In this document: positions 9,332 through 18,081 of the stretch, one piece after another
How positions within the stretch are numbered: position 1 is the first letter of the stretch
How the letters are laid out: each line of letters starts with the position of its first letter
Assembly (NCBI RefSeq): GCF_001555965.1
Contig: NZ_LSHX01000017.1
Coordinates: 1 to 64,000, forward strand
Direction of reading: 5' to 3'
Source of the DNA: Sphingomonas sp. CCH21-G11
Lineage (GTDB): Bacteria > Pseudomonadota > Alphaproteobacteria > Sphingomonadales > Sphingomonadaceae
Length of the DNA stretch: 64,000 nt
Notes under the pieces: model-generated
The model's database searches: none
What the model saw: only the letters and a program-made list of their open reading frames with translations
What the model was told of the DNA's origin: nothing
Translations under genes and position numbers: made by a program

Positions 9332-9772
9332 CTACGCGGCCTCGGCGATGTCTTGACCCTGCGTGAGTTCGCGCAGGTCGAGCACCATCACCATGCGGTC
9401 GTCGATCGCGGCGAGGCCTTCGAGGAACGGCACGACGCTGTCGTTGGTGGTGGCAGGTGGCGGCTGCAGCGCGTCTGGGCCAATGGTGACGATGTCGCTG
9501 ACCGAGTCCACGATCAGTCCGCGAAACTGGCCCTCCACCTGGGTCACGATGATGACGTGCCGGCTGGTCGGTTCTGACGGATGCCAACCCAGCCGTGCCG
9601 CGAGGTCGAACACCGGCAACACCGTGCCGCGCAGATTGACGACGCCAACGACGAAATGCGGCACATGCGGCAGGCGCGTGGTCGGCGTCCATGCACGGAT
9701 TTCGCGGATGGCCATGATGTCGATGCCGAACACCTGTTGCTCGACTTCGAACGTGATGAGCTGACGAGTCAT
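9332..9772 (-). CDS. cheW: Chemotaxis coupling protein CheW
   Basis: CheW links receptors to the CheA kinase at the inner membrane. The 146 residues cover one CheW domain, with FGIDIMAIREI early, VVGVVNLRG at about 50-58 and LIVDSVSDI near 87-95. The start at 9772 is chosen over an ATG 18 bp upstream because AGAAGGAA lies directly before it. The gene sits 24 bp downstream of cheY in the same run. Confidence 0.92.
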   Translation of the reverse strand: MTRQLITFEVEQQVFGIDIMAIREIRAWTPTTRLPHVPHFVVGVVNLRGTVLPVFDLAARLGWHPSEPTSRHVIIVTQVEGQFRGLIVDSVSDIVTIGPDALQPPPATTNDSVVPFLEGLAAIDDRMVMVLDLRELTQGQDIAEAA

Positions 9773-9796
9773 TTCCTTCTCCCTGCGCAAAGGTGA

Positions 9797-10171
9797 TCAG
9801 TGGGCGACTCGGCGAACGGCGGTCGCCAGCTTGGCGGCATCGAAGGGTTTGACGATCCAGCCAGTCGCCCCGGCAGCACGCGCGCGCGCCTTCTTCTCGT
9901 CGGAGCTTTCAGTTGTGAGCACGAGGATCGGTCGGCCCTGATGCAGACCCTGGCCGCGCACCCGCTCGATCAGGCCGAATCCGTCGAGATTGGGCATGTT
10001 GATGTCGGTGATAACCACATCGTAATCAGCCACCGAAAGCCGGCTCAGCGCATCGATGCCGTCGACGGCCTGATCGACAACAAATCCCTCCGCCGTCAGC
10101 GCGTGTTTCAGCAGCGCGCGCATGCTGGCGCTGTCATCGACGGTAAGGATGCGGGTGCAGGTCATGGTCAT
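9797..10171 (-). CDS. cheY: Chemotaxis response regulator CheY
   Basis: This single receiver domain of 124 residues carries D12-D13, the phospho-acceptor D56 in VITDINMP, T86/T87 in VLTTE, and K108 in WIVKPF. It should be phosphorylated by the CheA of the same operon and act on the motility output. Two ATG codons 6 bp apart are possible starts. It lies 16 bp downstream of cheD and 24 bp upstream of cheW. Confidence 0.9.
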   Translation of the reverse strand: MTMTCTRILTVDDSASMRALLKHALTAEGFVVDQAVDGIDALSRLSVADYDVVITDINMPNLDGFGLIERVRGQGLHQGRPILVLTTESSDEKKARARAAGATGWIVKPFDAAKLATAVRRVAH

Positions 10172-10187
10172 GTCCGGTCTCGCTTGA

Positions 10188-10742
10188 TCAAAAGAGTTCG
10201 ACGTCGCCGCTCGATACGTCGTGGCGCGGCATGGGGAGGTGGGCGGGGGCAACGGCTTCGGCGACGACCCGGCAGCGGCTTTGGCCCGATGCAGGGCGAA
10301 AATCGACGCGGCGCGCACGCACTCCGCCAAGGTCGGCATGGACGAGCGCGATGCGTTCGCGTTCCAGAAACACTTTGGCGAACTGTGCATTCGCGGTGCC
10401 GATGCGCGCCATGCCGCTGTGCATGTTGGCGCCGCCATAAATCCGGGCGCGCAGTCCCGAACGTGTCGCACCATAGGCGAGCATTTCGTTGATCAGCACT
10501 TCCATCAGATAGACGCCGTAATGTTCGTCGACCGCCGCCGAAGCCTGCGAAGCCTTGGGCTCGCCAAGCAGGAAATGATTCATGCCGCCGACGCCCGCTT
10601 GGGCATCGAAAAGGCAGGTGGCGATGCAGCTGCCAAGCACAGTGGTGAGTTCGACGCGCGCGCTGTCGCTGACGCGTACCTGACCCTGCATGACGGTTAG
10701 GCGGGCCATTTTCGGGCAGGATTGGGTGGCGGTCATCAACAT
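10188..10742 (-). CDS. cheD: Chemoreceptor glutamine deamidase CheD
   Basis: CheD converts receptor glutamines to glutamates. The catalytic Cys is C39 in TTVLGSCIATCLFD and the catalytic His is H56 in GGMNHFLLG, as in characterised CheD proteins. The start is taken at 10742, with 10736 as an alternative. Length from there is 184 residues. The gene directly follows cheB with a 1-bp gap. Confidence 0.92.
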   Translation of the reverse strand: MLMTATQSCPKMARLTVMQGQVRVSDSARVELTTVLGSCIATCLFDAQAGVGGMNHFLLGEPKASQASAAVDEHYGVYLMEVLINEMLAYGATRSGLRARIYGGANMHSGMARIGTANAQFAKVFLERERIALVHADLGGVRARRVDFRPASGQSRCRVVAEAVAPAHLPMPRHDVSSGDVELF

Positions 10743-10743
10743 G

Positions 10744-11772
10744 TCAGGCTGCCCTTGCCAGTGCATAATCGGCGATCTGGTGAATCGGGGCGACGACACC
10801 CGCAGCACCCAGCGCGATTGCCGCCTTGGGCATGCCGAATACGGTGCAGGTCGCTTCGTCCTGAACGATGGTCTGCGCTCCTGCCCGGGCCATCGCCAGC
10901 AGACCCCGTGCCCCGTCGCTTCCCATGCCGGTCAGCAGGATGCCGACCGCATCGGCACCGAGCGTTTCGGCGACCGAGTGGAACAGGACATCGACACTTG
11001 GACGATGGCCGCCCACTTTTTCGCCGGGGCGGACACGGGTGTACAGCTGGCTTCCGCTGCGCACCTGAAGGTGGCGTTCATTGCCGCCGGCCAGATAGAT
11101 GTGTCCGCGCTGCATTGTTACATCGGGCTCCGCGATGACAACGCGGGCTGCGCATTGCGCATCAAGCCGCCGCGCGACCGCTTCGGCAAAATGACCGTTG
11201 ATGTGCTGGACCACCGCGACCGGCGGGCAGTCCGCGGGGAAGCGGGTAAGCAATTGCTGAAGCGCCTCTACCCCCCCGGTCGACGCACCGATCGCGATCA
11301 GTCGCGCGGCACCCCGCGCCGTGCCAAGCGACGGCATGACAGGCGCCGGGGCCTTGGCCTGCCGCGGTGCGTTGCGCACCATTGCGGCGGCACGGATCAG
11401 GTCGGCAAGCTTCCCCCCGTCGCTGGTCAACAATTCCCCGGCGCGGCCCTGCGGTTTGGCGTAGCAATCGACCGCCCCGATCGAGAGCGCGCGGGCGGTG
11501 GCATCGGCCCCGTCGCGGGTCAGCCCGGACACGATCACGACCGGCGTGGGGCGCAGGCGGATGATCTTTTCCAGGAAGTCGAGCCCGCCCATGCCCGGCA
11601 TTTCGATGTCGAGCGTCACCACGTCGGGATTCAGCGACCGCATCTGGGCGCGTGCATCGGCGGCATCCACTGCGGTGCCGACCACTTCAATGTCGCTTTC
11701 GCGGCGCAGCAACTCGCTCAGCAACGCGCGCATGGTCGGCGAATCATCGACGATCAAAACCCGGATGCTCAT
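10744..11772 (-). CDS. cheB: Protein-glutamate methylesterase CheB (active form)
   Basis: This 342-residue CheB removes methyl groups from receptor glutamates when phosphorylated. The receiver domain has D10, phospho-acceptor D55 and K107. The esterase domain has the complete triad, S164 in IGASTGG, H190 in VVQHINGH and D286 in TGMGSDG, which matches the classical enterobacterial numbering. The start overlaps the cheR stop by 4 bp. It is the catalytic counterpart of the degenerate paralogue at 8251-9294. Confidence 0.95.
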   Translation of the reverse strand: MSIRVLIVDDSPTMRALLSELLRRESDIEVVGTAVDAADARAQMRSLNPDVVTLDIEMPGMGGLDFLEKIIRLRPTPVVIVSGLTRDGADATARALSIGAVDCYAKPQGRAGELLTSDGGKLADLIRAAAMVRNAPRQAKAPAPVMPSLGTARGAARLIAIGASTGGVEALQQLLTRFPADCPPVAVVQHINGHFAEAVARRLDAQCAARVVIAEPDVTMQRGHIYLAGGNERHLQVRSGSQLYTRVRPGEKVGGHRPSVDVLFHSVAETLGADAVGILLTGMGSDGARGLLAMARAGAQTIVQDEATCTVFGMPKAAIALGAAGVVAPIHQIADYALARAA

Positions 11773-12635
11773 CGTGCGGACTTTCGATAGATGGTGGGTC
11801 CAATCGGGCTGAGCAGGGCGGCGGCGGGACCCGTCACGCGTTCGCTGTGTCCGATGTAGAGCGTGCCCCCGGGGAGCAGCTGTTCGGCGAAGCGGGCGAC
11901 GAGCCGTTCCTTGGTCGGTTGATCGAAATAGATCATCACGTTGCGGCAGAAGATGACGTCGAACTGGCGCGACATCGGCCAAGGACCGAGCAGGTTGAGC
12001 GTACGGAAGCGCACGACCGCGCGCGCGGCGGCCGATACCGTGGCAAGGCCGTCCCGTTCGTCGAACCACAGCTTGCGCAGGGGTGCGGGCACAGCTTCAA
12101 GCGATGCTGCGGAATAGGTCGCCTGACGCGCGCTGATGAGGGCGTGGTCGGCAATGTCGCTTGCCAGGACGATCAGGTCGCTTTCCGCCATGCGGCGTCC
12201 CACGCCGCGGTCCTCCCCCAGCATCGTCGTGACGAGCGACCAGGTTTCTTCACCACTCGAGCAGCCGGCGGACCAGATGCGCACGGGCTGCCCCGCCGAC
12301 AGCTTGCGCTGCAACGCGGGTCGGACATCGTCATGCAGGTGATCGAAATGATGGCCTTCGCGAAAGAAGAAGGTATGGTTGGTGGTAAGCGCGCAGATCG
12401 CCCGCTTGCGCTCGGTCTGGTCGCTTTCGATCCGCTTCACATAATTGGCAAAGGTGCCGCAGCCGGCGTTGCGGACGAGCGGCGCAAGGCGCGAATAGAC
12501 CAGCATCGCCTTGCCGTTTGGCAGGACGATGCCGACCTCGCCGTGCACGATGTCGCGCACAGCTTCGAAATCGGCGGTGCGATAGACGTCGGGACTGATT
12601 CCCGGCATCCGGTCGAGGGCGAGCGCGGCGTTCAT
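11769..12635 (-). CDS. cheR: Chemotaxis protein methyltransferase CheR
   Basis: CheR methylates receptor glutamates using S-adenosylmethionine. The 288-residue protein has the N-terminal helical domain, the SAM motif WSAGCSSGEETWSL at about 110-123 and RNVMIYFDQ at about 219-227. Both edges overlap neighbours by 4 bp (cheA before, cheB after). A CheR-tethering pentapeptide is visible at the C-terminus of the MCP in the same cluster, which suggests a matched pair. Confidence 0.94.
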   Translation of the reverse strand: MNAALALDRMPGISPDVYRTADFEAVRDIVHGEVGIVLPNGKAMLVYSRLAPLVRNAGCGTFANYVKRIESDQTERKRAICALTTNHTFFFREGHHFDHLHDDVRPALQRKLSAGQPVRIWSAGCSSGEETWSLVTTMLGEDRGVGRRMAESDLIVLASDIADHALISARQATYSAASLEAVPAPLRKLWFDERDGLATVSAAARAVVRFRTLNLLGPWPMSRQFDVIFCRNVMIYFDQPTKERLVARFAEQLLPGGTLYIGHSERVTGPAAALLSPIGPTIYRKSAR

Positions 12636-14770
12636 GCGGCGGCCCTGAGCGGGCTTGTGACCGCGTTCGACACGAGCGCGTCCACGTCCACGATGAGTGC
12701 AACGCGACCATCCCCCAATATGGTCGCGCCGGCCACCCCGTCGACCGGGCGGTAATGGGTGTCGAGGCTCTTGATCACAAACTGGCGCTGGTCGCAGATC
12801 GCATCGACCTGAAGCGCGGCCCTTCCGGCGATCTCGGTATCGACGACGATCAGCACCGACTGGCACGGATCGGCGACCGCGCCGTTCGCGTTTACCGCCC
12901 GGTCAAGCGGAAGGATCGGGATGAACTTACCGCGCACGTCGAGCATCGTGCGATCGGTCCCCAGCCGTTTTACGTCGCCCGGTTCAGGGCGCAGGCTCTC
13001 GACCACATGCGCAAGCGGCACGACCAGCGTCTGATCGCCGACCGTGACGATCATCCCGTCGGATATCGCCAGCGTGAGCGGCAAAGCGAGCGTGAAAACG
13101 CTGCCCGCGCCGGGAGTCGATTCGATGCTGATTCGACCGCCCAGATCCTTCACATTCTGGCGCACCACATCCATTCCGACGCCGCGGCCGGAGATGTTCG
13201 ATACGGTCTGCGCAGTGGAGAAGCCGGGCGCGAAGATAAGGTTGTCGATTTCTTCGCTCGACAGTGTGGCGTCCGCAGAAACCAGCCCGCGCTCGACCGC
13301 CTTTGCCAGCACGCGTTCGCGATCAATGCCTTTTCCGTCATCACTGACACGGATGACAATGCGACCGCTGCGATGTTCAGCGGACAGGCGCAGCGTCCCC
13401 TGGGGTGACTTGCCGGCGGCGACCCGATCCGCCGGGGGTTCGATACCGTGATCGACCGCGTTGCGGATGAGGTGGGTGAGCGGTTCACCGAGCCGTTCAA
13501 TGACGGTCTTGTCGAGCTCGGTCGCCTCTCCACTCACTTCGAGCGTCACGCGCTTGCCGGTCGTTCCCTCGAGTTCGCGCAGCATACGCGGCACGCGGCT
13601 GAATACCGATCCGATCGGCTGCGCGCGGATGCCCATTGCGCTTTCCTGGATGTCGCGGGTCAGCCCGTCCAGCATCGCCAGTTCCTCGATCCCGGCCAGT
13701 CCGTGACCGGAAAGCCGCTGGGCCATCATGGCCTGCGCGATCACCAGTTCGCCGACGGCATCGATCAGCCGGTCGAGCTTGATCAGGTCGATGCGGATCG
13801 ACTGGCCGCCTGCCGCCGGTGCCGCTGCGGCGGCCGCGGGGACCGGGGCGGACTTGGTTTCCGGAACGGACGGCGTCGTGGCGACCGCCGGGACTGCAAC
13901 TTCTGGTCCGGCGATGGCAGCGTCGATCGCGGCCAACGACGCCGCCATCGACACGGTCGATTCGGAGGATTGCTCCGCATGTTGCTGCGCTTCACCGCTA
14001 GCGATGGAGATGACGAAATCGTCGCCGAAAAAGTCGAATATCTCCATCACGGCATCGTCGGATACCGTGTCCGGCAGGCTGTATGTCCAGGCGAGGCAGG
14101 CAGCGGCACTGCGGTACTGTTCGAGCGCGGGTACGGCGGCGCAGTCTACCGCGGTACAGATCGCACCCAAGCGAACGAGCTCGCGCAGCAGCAGAACCGG
14201 CTCCCCGCCATTCTGCATTGCGGCGTCAAGTGGTCGGATATGTGCCGAACGGCCGCCGTGTTCCGGCGCAACTTCCGCAGCGATGTCGCCGAGCATGGCG
14301 TCAAGATCGAAGTCGAGATCGGCGACATCGCTCACGGCGGGAACGGGTGTCGAAGCGGCGTGCGTTACCCCTTCTGTGGGCTGTCCAGGAGCTGAACCGC
14401 TTTGGGCTGCAGCCAGTTGCTTCAGCAATGCTGCATCGTCGGGCGGTCCGTCATTGCCGCGTGCCGAAGCAACGTGATCGTTCAGCACGTCGAGCGCGCG
14501 CAGCATCAGGTCGACCAGTTCCGGTCCGAGGGTGACGGTTTCGTCGCGAACGTCCGAAAGCAGTGTCTCGAACCCGTGCGTATAGTGCTGAAGCGCCGTG
14601 AACCCGAATGCCCCCGCGCCCCCCTTGATCGAATGTACCGCTCGGAAAATCGCGTTGATCGTCTCGGCATCGTAGCTGCCGGCACGGCAGGCATCGAGCG
14701 CGGTTTCGGCAGCCGCCAGCGCTTCTTCGCATTCAAGGAAGAAGATTGCCTGGATTTCGTCGCTCGTCAT
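12632..14770 (-). CDS. cheA: Chemotaxis histidine kinase CheA
   Basis: CheA phosphorylates CheY and CheB in response to receptors. The 712 residues run in the usual order: HPt domain with phospho-His H46 in RAVHSIKGGAGAFG, a low-complexity Ala/Pro linker, a dimerisation helix pair near 300-360, the ATPase with N-box HLIRNAVDHGIEP and G-box DDGKGID, and a C-terminal CheW-like domain. A clear P2 domain is not evident in the linker. The start overlaps the STAS gene stop by 4 bp. Confidence 0.95.
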   Translation of the reverse strand: MTSDEIQAIFFLECEEALAAAETALDACRAGSYDAETINAIFRAVHSIKGGAGAFGFTALQHYTHGFETLLSDVRDETVTLGPELVDLMLRALDVLNDHVASARGNDGPPDDAALLKQLAAAQSGSAPGQPTEGVTHAASTPVPAVSDVADLDFDLDAMLGDIAAEVAPEHGGRSAHIRPLDAAMQNGGEPVLLLRELVRLGAICTAVDCAAVPALEQYRSAAACLAWTYSLPDTVSDDAVMEIFDFFGDDFVISIASGEAQQHAEQSSESTVSMAASLAAIDAAIAGPEVAVPAVATTPSVPETKSAPVPAAAAAAPAAGGQSIRIDLIKLDRLIDAVGELVIAQAMMAQRLSGHGLAGIEELAMLDGLTRDIQESAMGIRAQPIGSVFSRVPRMLRELEGTTGKRVTLEVSGEATELDKTVIERLGEPLTHLIRNAVDHGIEPPADRVAAGKSPQGTLRLSAEHRSGRIVIRVSDDGKGIDRERVLAKAVERGLVSADATLSSEEIDNLIFAPGFSTAQTVSNISGRGVGMDVVRQNVKDLGGRISIESTPGAGSVFTLALPLTLAISDGMIVTVGDQTLVVPLAHVVESLRPEPGDVKRLGTDRTMLDVRGKFIPILPLDRAVNANGAVADPCQSVLIVVDTEIAGRAALQVDAICDQRQFVIKSLDTHYRPVDGVAGATILGDGRVALIVDVDALVSNAVTSPLRAAA

Positions 14771-15036
14771 GCCGCCGCCCCGAAAAGAAGCGTGTCGAGG
14801 CCGGTAACGGACGCAATGTCCCGCAGCGGATCCGACGCGATGATCGACAAGGCCCGGTTGCCAGCATCCGCGCTTTTCCGCGCGCTGACGAGCAGCTGCA
14901 GGCCAGCCTGTCCGATCTGCACGACATGGCTGCCGTCGATCGTGGTCGGGCCGGATGCGAGTGCGGCGATCAGCTCGGGAAGAACTGCGTCGACCGCCGT
15001 CGCGTCGCACCGCGCGGGTAGCGCAATGATGTGCAT
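14767..15036 (-). CDS. STAS-domain protein of the chemotaxis operon
   Basis: This 89-residue protein fits a single STAS domain: a beta strand MHIIALPARC, a strand with TTIDGSHVVQIGQAGLQLL near 44-62 and a helix after it. AAGGAACAG precedes the start at 15036. Such genes sit upstream of cheA in many alphaproteobacterial che clusters, but their biochemical role is unclear. The overlap with cheA points to coupled translation. Confidence 0.75.
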   Translation of the reverse strand: MHIIALPARCDATAVDAVLPELIAALASGPTTIDGSHVVQIGQAGLQLLVSARKSADAGNRALSIIASDPLRDIASVTGLDTLLFGAAA

Positions 15037-15064
15037 GATCCTGTTCCTTGCCCCCGGCGACCGA

Positions 15065-16891
15065 TTAGAATTCCGACCAGTCCTCGTCATCCACGGGCTT
15101 CATCGCGAGGTTGCCCTGCACGACCGGCGCGCGGCGCGGCGTGCGGCTACGGCGGACCGGGGCCGGCATCGCTACCGGCATTTCCTCGACACTGCCCGTG
15201 CGAAAGCGGGCGACGAGGCTGGACAGTTCGTCGGCTTCCCCGGCCAGGCTGCGTGCGGCGGCGGTCGATTCTTCAACCATCGCGGCGTTCTGCTGTGTCA
15301 TCTTGTCCATCTCGCCCACTGCGCCATTTACCTGTTGCAGGTTGGCCGACTGGACTTCGGCGGATTCGGCGATCGCGGTGATCAGCGCACTGATCGCGCC
15401 GACGCGTTCGACGATGCGCTCGAGAAGCGAGCCGGTTTCGCCGACGAGCGTCACGCCGTCGCTGACCTGCTCGCTGCTGGTCATGATCAGGCCCTTGATG
15501 TCCTTGGCGGCGTCGGCGGAGCGCTGGGCAAGCGCGCGTACTTCGTTCGCGACCACCGCGAACCCCTTTCCGGCATCACCGGCGCGGGCGGCTTCCACCC
15601 CGGCATTGAGCGCGAGAAGGTTCGTCTGGAAGGCGATACCGTCGATCACGTTGATGATCTGGCTGATTTCCTGAGACGATTTCTCGATCGCGCCCATTGC
15701 GCTGACTGCGCGCCGCACAACCTGTCCGCCCTCGGTCGCTTCGCGGTGCGCCTGGGCAATCGAGCCGTTGACCTCCGCGGCACTGCGCGCGGTTTCCTGA
15801 ACCATGCGGGTAACCTGGTTCATGGCCGCCGCGGTTTCCTCAAGGCTTGCCGCCTGCTGTTCGGTCCTGAGCGCTAGATCATCGGACGCGGCGCGGATTT
15901 CGGAAGCGCCGGTGTGAACGCTGGATGCAGAGCCTGACACGCGCGCGAGAATGGTCGCAAGTCCTTCCACCGTCTCATTGAAGCTCGTGCGCAAGGTTTC
16001 ATATTCATTTGCAAATGGGTGATCGATGCGATGGGTCATGTTGCCATCGGCGACCTGGCGCAGACCGGCAGCGAGGTCTTCCACGACCTGACGCTGCTTG
16101 CTTTCGGCCTCGGCCTGCGCCTTCGACGCTGCCCGAAACACTTCGATAGCCTGGACCATGGTGCCGATTTCATCCTTGCGGCCGTTTCCTTCGACCGCGA
16201 CGTCGAAATCGCCCTCTGCCATCCGGCGCATGGCGTCGGCGGTTGCCGATAGCGGGTTCAGCGCATTGCGGATCAGATAAAAGATTCCACCGACCAGCAT
16301 GGCGACGATCAGGACGCCGAGCACGCTGAGCCACAGGATCGTCGACGCGAGAGTCGCGTGGCTATCCTCGCTCAGGCGAGTCTGGGCCTCGCCAGCCGCG
16401 ACCACCAGCTTGTCGATCTCTGCACGATGGCTGACATAGTCATCGGTGAGACGCGCATAGCTGGCCTGTGCTCGGTCCATATTGCCGCCGGCGACGGCGG
16501 GCAGAAGCCGCTGATTCAGTTCGGTCCAGAATTCTATTGCCTTCGCACCCGATCGATTCAGGATCTGCTCTTTCAGTGCAGGCGGGAGGTCCGATGATTT
16601 CCAGTACGCATAGCGATCATTGAATTGCTGCTCGAGCTCGGCAAGGCGCTTTTGTCGGTCGGGAAGCGTCGACGGGTTAGCGACCAGCAGCGTCGCCTCG
16701 AGATAGGGTTCGATCACATATTCGGGCGGCGGAAGAATATCCGCGGTCAGGTCACTGACCTGCTGGTTGCGCCGATCCATGTCGCCGCCGAAGCGGATCT
16801 TGTCGATCTGCACGCTGGTGAAAATAACGGACACGGCCATTGCGCCCAGTATGACGGCACCCCCGACCTGGCCCTTGCCCTTGATGCTCAT
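15065..16891 (-). CDS. Methyl-accepting chemotaxis protein
   Basis: The receptor has 608 residues. A first membrane helix lies at about 10-28, a helical periplasmic sensor follows, and the second membrane helix (ILWLSVLGVLIVAMLVGGIF) is near 180-205. HAMP and the coiled-coil signalling domain follow. The hairpin tip is intact (IINVIDGIAFQTNLLALNAGVEAARAG region). The protein ends in EDWSEF, matching the xWxxF pentapeptide that tethers CheR and CheB to receptors. The start at 16891 is the first that begins just before the first membrane helix. It is the only MCP in the cluster. The ligand is unknown. Confidence 0.93.
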   Translation of the reverse strand: MSIKGKGQVGGAVILGAMAVSVIFTSVQIDKIRFGGDMDRRNQQVSDLTADILPPPEYVIEPYLEATLLVANPSTLPDRQKRLAELEQQFNDRYAYWKSSDLPPALKEQILNRSGAKAIEFWTELNQRLLPAVAGGNMDRAQASYARLTDDYVSHRAEIDKLVVAAGEAQTRLSEDSHATLASTILWLSVLGVLIVAMLVGGIFYLIRNALNPLSATADAMRRMAEGDFDVAVEGNGRKDEIGTMVQAIEVFRAASKAQAEAESKQRQVVEDLAAGLRQVADGNMTHRIDHPFANEYETLRTSFNETVEGLATILARVSGSASSVHTGASEIRAASDDLALRTEQQAASLEETAAAMNQVTRMVQETARSAAEVNGSIAQAHREATEGGQVVRRAVSAMGAIEKSSQEISQIINVIDGIAFQTNLLALNAGVEAARAGDAGKGFAVVANEVRALAQRSADAAKDIKGLIMTSSEQVSDGVTLVGETGSLLERIVERVGAISALITAIAESAEVQSANLQQVNGAVGEMDKMTQQNAAMVEESTAAARSLAGEADELSSLVARFRTGSVEEMPVAMPAPVRRSRTPRRAPVVQGNLAMKPVDDEDWSEF

Positions 16892-16991
16892 ATCTGCCTC
16901 ATCCCTATCCCGGAAACTGTGTCGGGAAGCGTAGGGCGATGGCCGTAACCAGAGCGTTTTGGGGGGCGTACGTAGTTTCCGCAAACTGCGG

Positions 16992-17615
16992 TTAAGGCAA
17001 TTCCTGCAGAATATACGGGTTGGCAAGAACCGCCATGCGAACCGCGGCGGACAATGATTCCGCGCCGATTTTCGCCATCAGACTGGCGCGGTGAACCTCC
17101 ACGGTGCGCGTGCTGAGCGACAGGCGGTCGGCGATCACCTTGTTGGGCAACCCGTCAACCATAAGGTCGAGTATTCCCAGTTCGCGATCGGTCAGACGGT
17201 TGATGCGTTTCATTGCCTCCGCCCTGGCTGCGAGTTTCGCGCGCGTTTCCCAGAGCGACTCAAGTGCCGATTCAATGCAGTCGACCAGTGCGTCCGGATC
17301 GATCGGCTTTTCGAGAAAGTCGTAAGCGCCCATCTTGATGCACTTTACGACATCGGCGACAGCCGGCCGACTTGTCATCAGGATGGTGGTGAAACGACCT
17401 TCCTGACGGTGAATCGCCTCAAGGACATCAAGGCCGCTCATGCCGGGCATCTTCATGTCCAACATGAGCACGCCGCCTGCCAAATCGGGAAGGGCAGCGA
17501 TGAAATCATTCCCGGCGCGGAAGGGGAACAGCAGCAGGTCCGGAATGCCCGAAAGGACATCCCGCAGCAGATTCCGAATGATATCGTCGTCATCGACGAG
17601 GTAGACTGCCCGCAT
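16992..17615 (-). CDS. FixJ/NarL-type response regulator
   Basis: This 207-residue regulator has a receiver domain with phospho-acceptor D53 in MLDMKMPG and K103 in LEKP, then a LuxR-type helix-turn-helix with LTDRELGILDLM and STRTVEVHRASLMAKIG. It should bind DNA when phosphorylated. No partner histidine kinase is adjacent except CheA, so CheA or a distant kinase may drive it. It is 100 bp upstream of the MCP on the same strand and could start the che transcript. Confidence 0.9.
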   Translation of the reverse strand: MRAVYLVDDDDIIRNLLRDVLSGIPDLLLFPFRAGNDFIAALPDLAGGVLMLDMKMPGMSGLDVLEAIHRQEGRFTTILMTSRPAVADVVKCIKMGAYDFLEKPIDPDALVDCIESALESLWETRAKLAARAEAMKRINRLTDRELGILDLMVDGLPNKVIADRLSLSTRTVEVHRASLMAKIGAESLSAAVRMAVLANPYILQELP

Positions 17616-17938
17616 CTTATTCCTGGTTGCTCACGTCAACGCGATTTGCGCCGATCGAACGTGCTATGGCCGGGAGCAACGGGTCAAGCCAAACAAGCGG
17701 TCGACCCGCTCGTTGGGCTGGTCCGGCTGCAGATCGCCGGCGTCGTGTTTGAAGGCCGGCGGCAGCAGCCCGGCGGCGCTGGTCGCGCTGATCTGATCGA
17801 TCCGGCTGAACGCTCGCCCGGCGGCAACAAGCGGGGATTTGCTCGGGATGGGCGCCTATGGTCTGTGGGATAAATTTTGGAAGCCGTTTTCACCACATCA
17901 TGCGGAACGGCGCAGTTCCGATACTCTCAGCTTGACGA
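17616..17938. other. Intergenic region with a possible gene remnant
   Basis: No gene with a start codon is supported in these 323 bases. On the minus strand an open frame of 63 codons (17664-17855) has protein-like composition (for example FSRIDQISATSAAGLLPPAF) and ends in a stop, but has no ATG or GTG and begins right after a TAG. It may be a decayed gene end. No tRNA or hairpin terminator was seen. Confidence 0.3.
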
Positions 17939-18014
17939 TGGTGACCCCTACGGGACTCGAACCCGTGTTTTCGCCGTGAAAGGGCGACGTCCTAGACCGC
18001 TAGACGAAGGGGCC
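17939..18014 (-). tRNA. tRNA-Glu (anticodon TTC)
   Basis: On the minus strand the sequence folds as a tRNA. The acceptor arm is GGCCCCT paired with AGGGGTC, the anticodon loop is CTTTCAC with TTC, the T arm carries GGTTCGAGTCCC, and a CCA end is encoded (17939-17941). It stands alone between the che cluster and recJ. Confidence 0.95.
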
Positions 18015-18081
18015 ATGCCTTGGCTGGTCGGGCGCACCTATAAAAATGATCCGCGGCGGTCAAGCGATCCTTTTCGACCGC

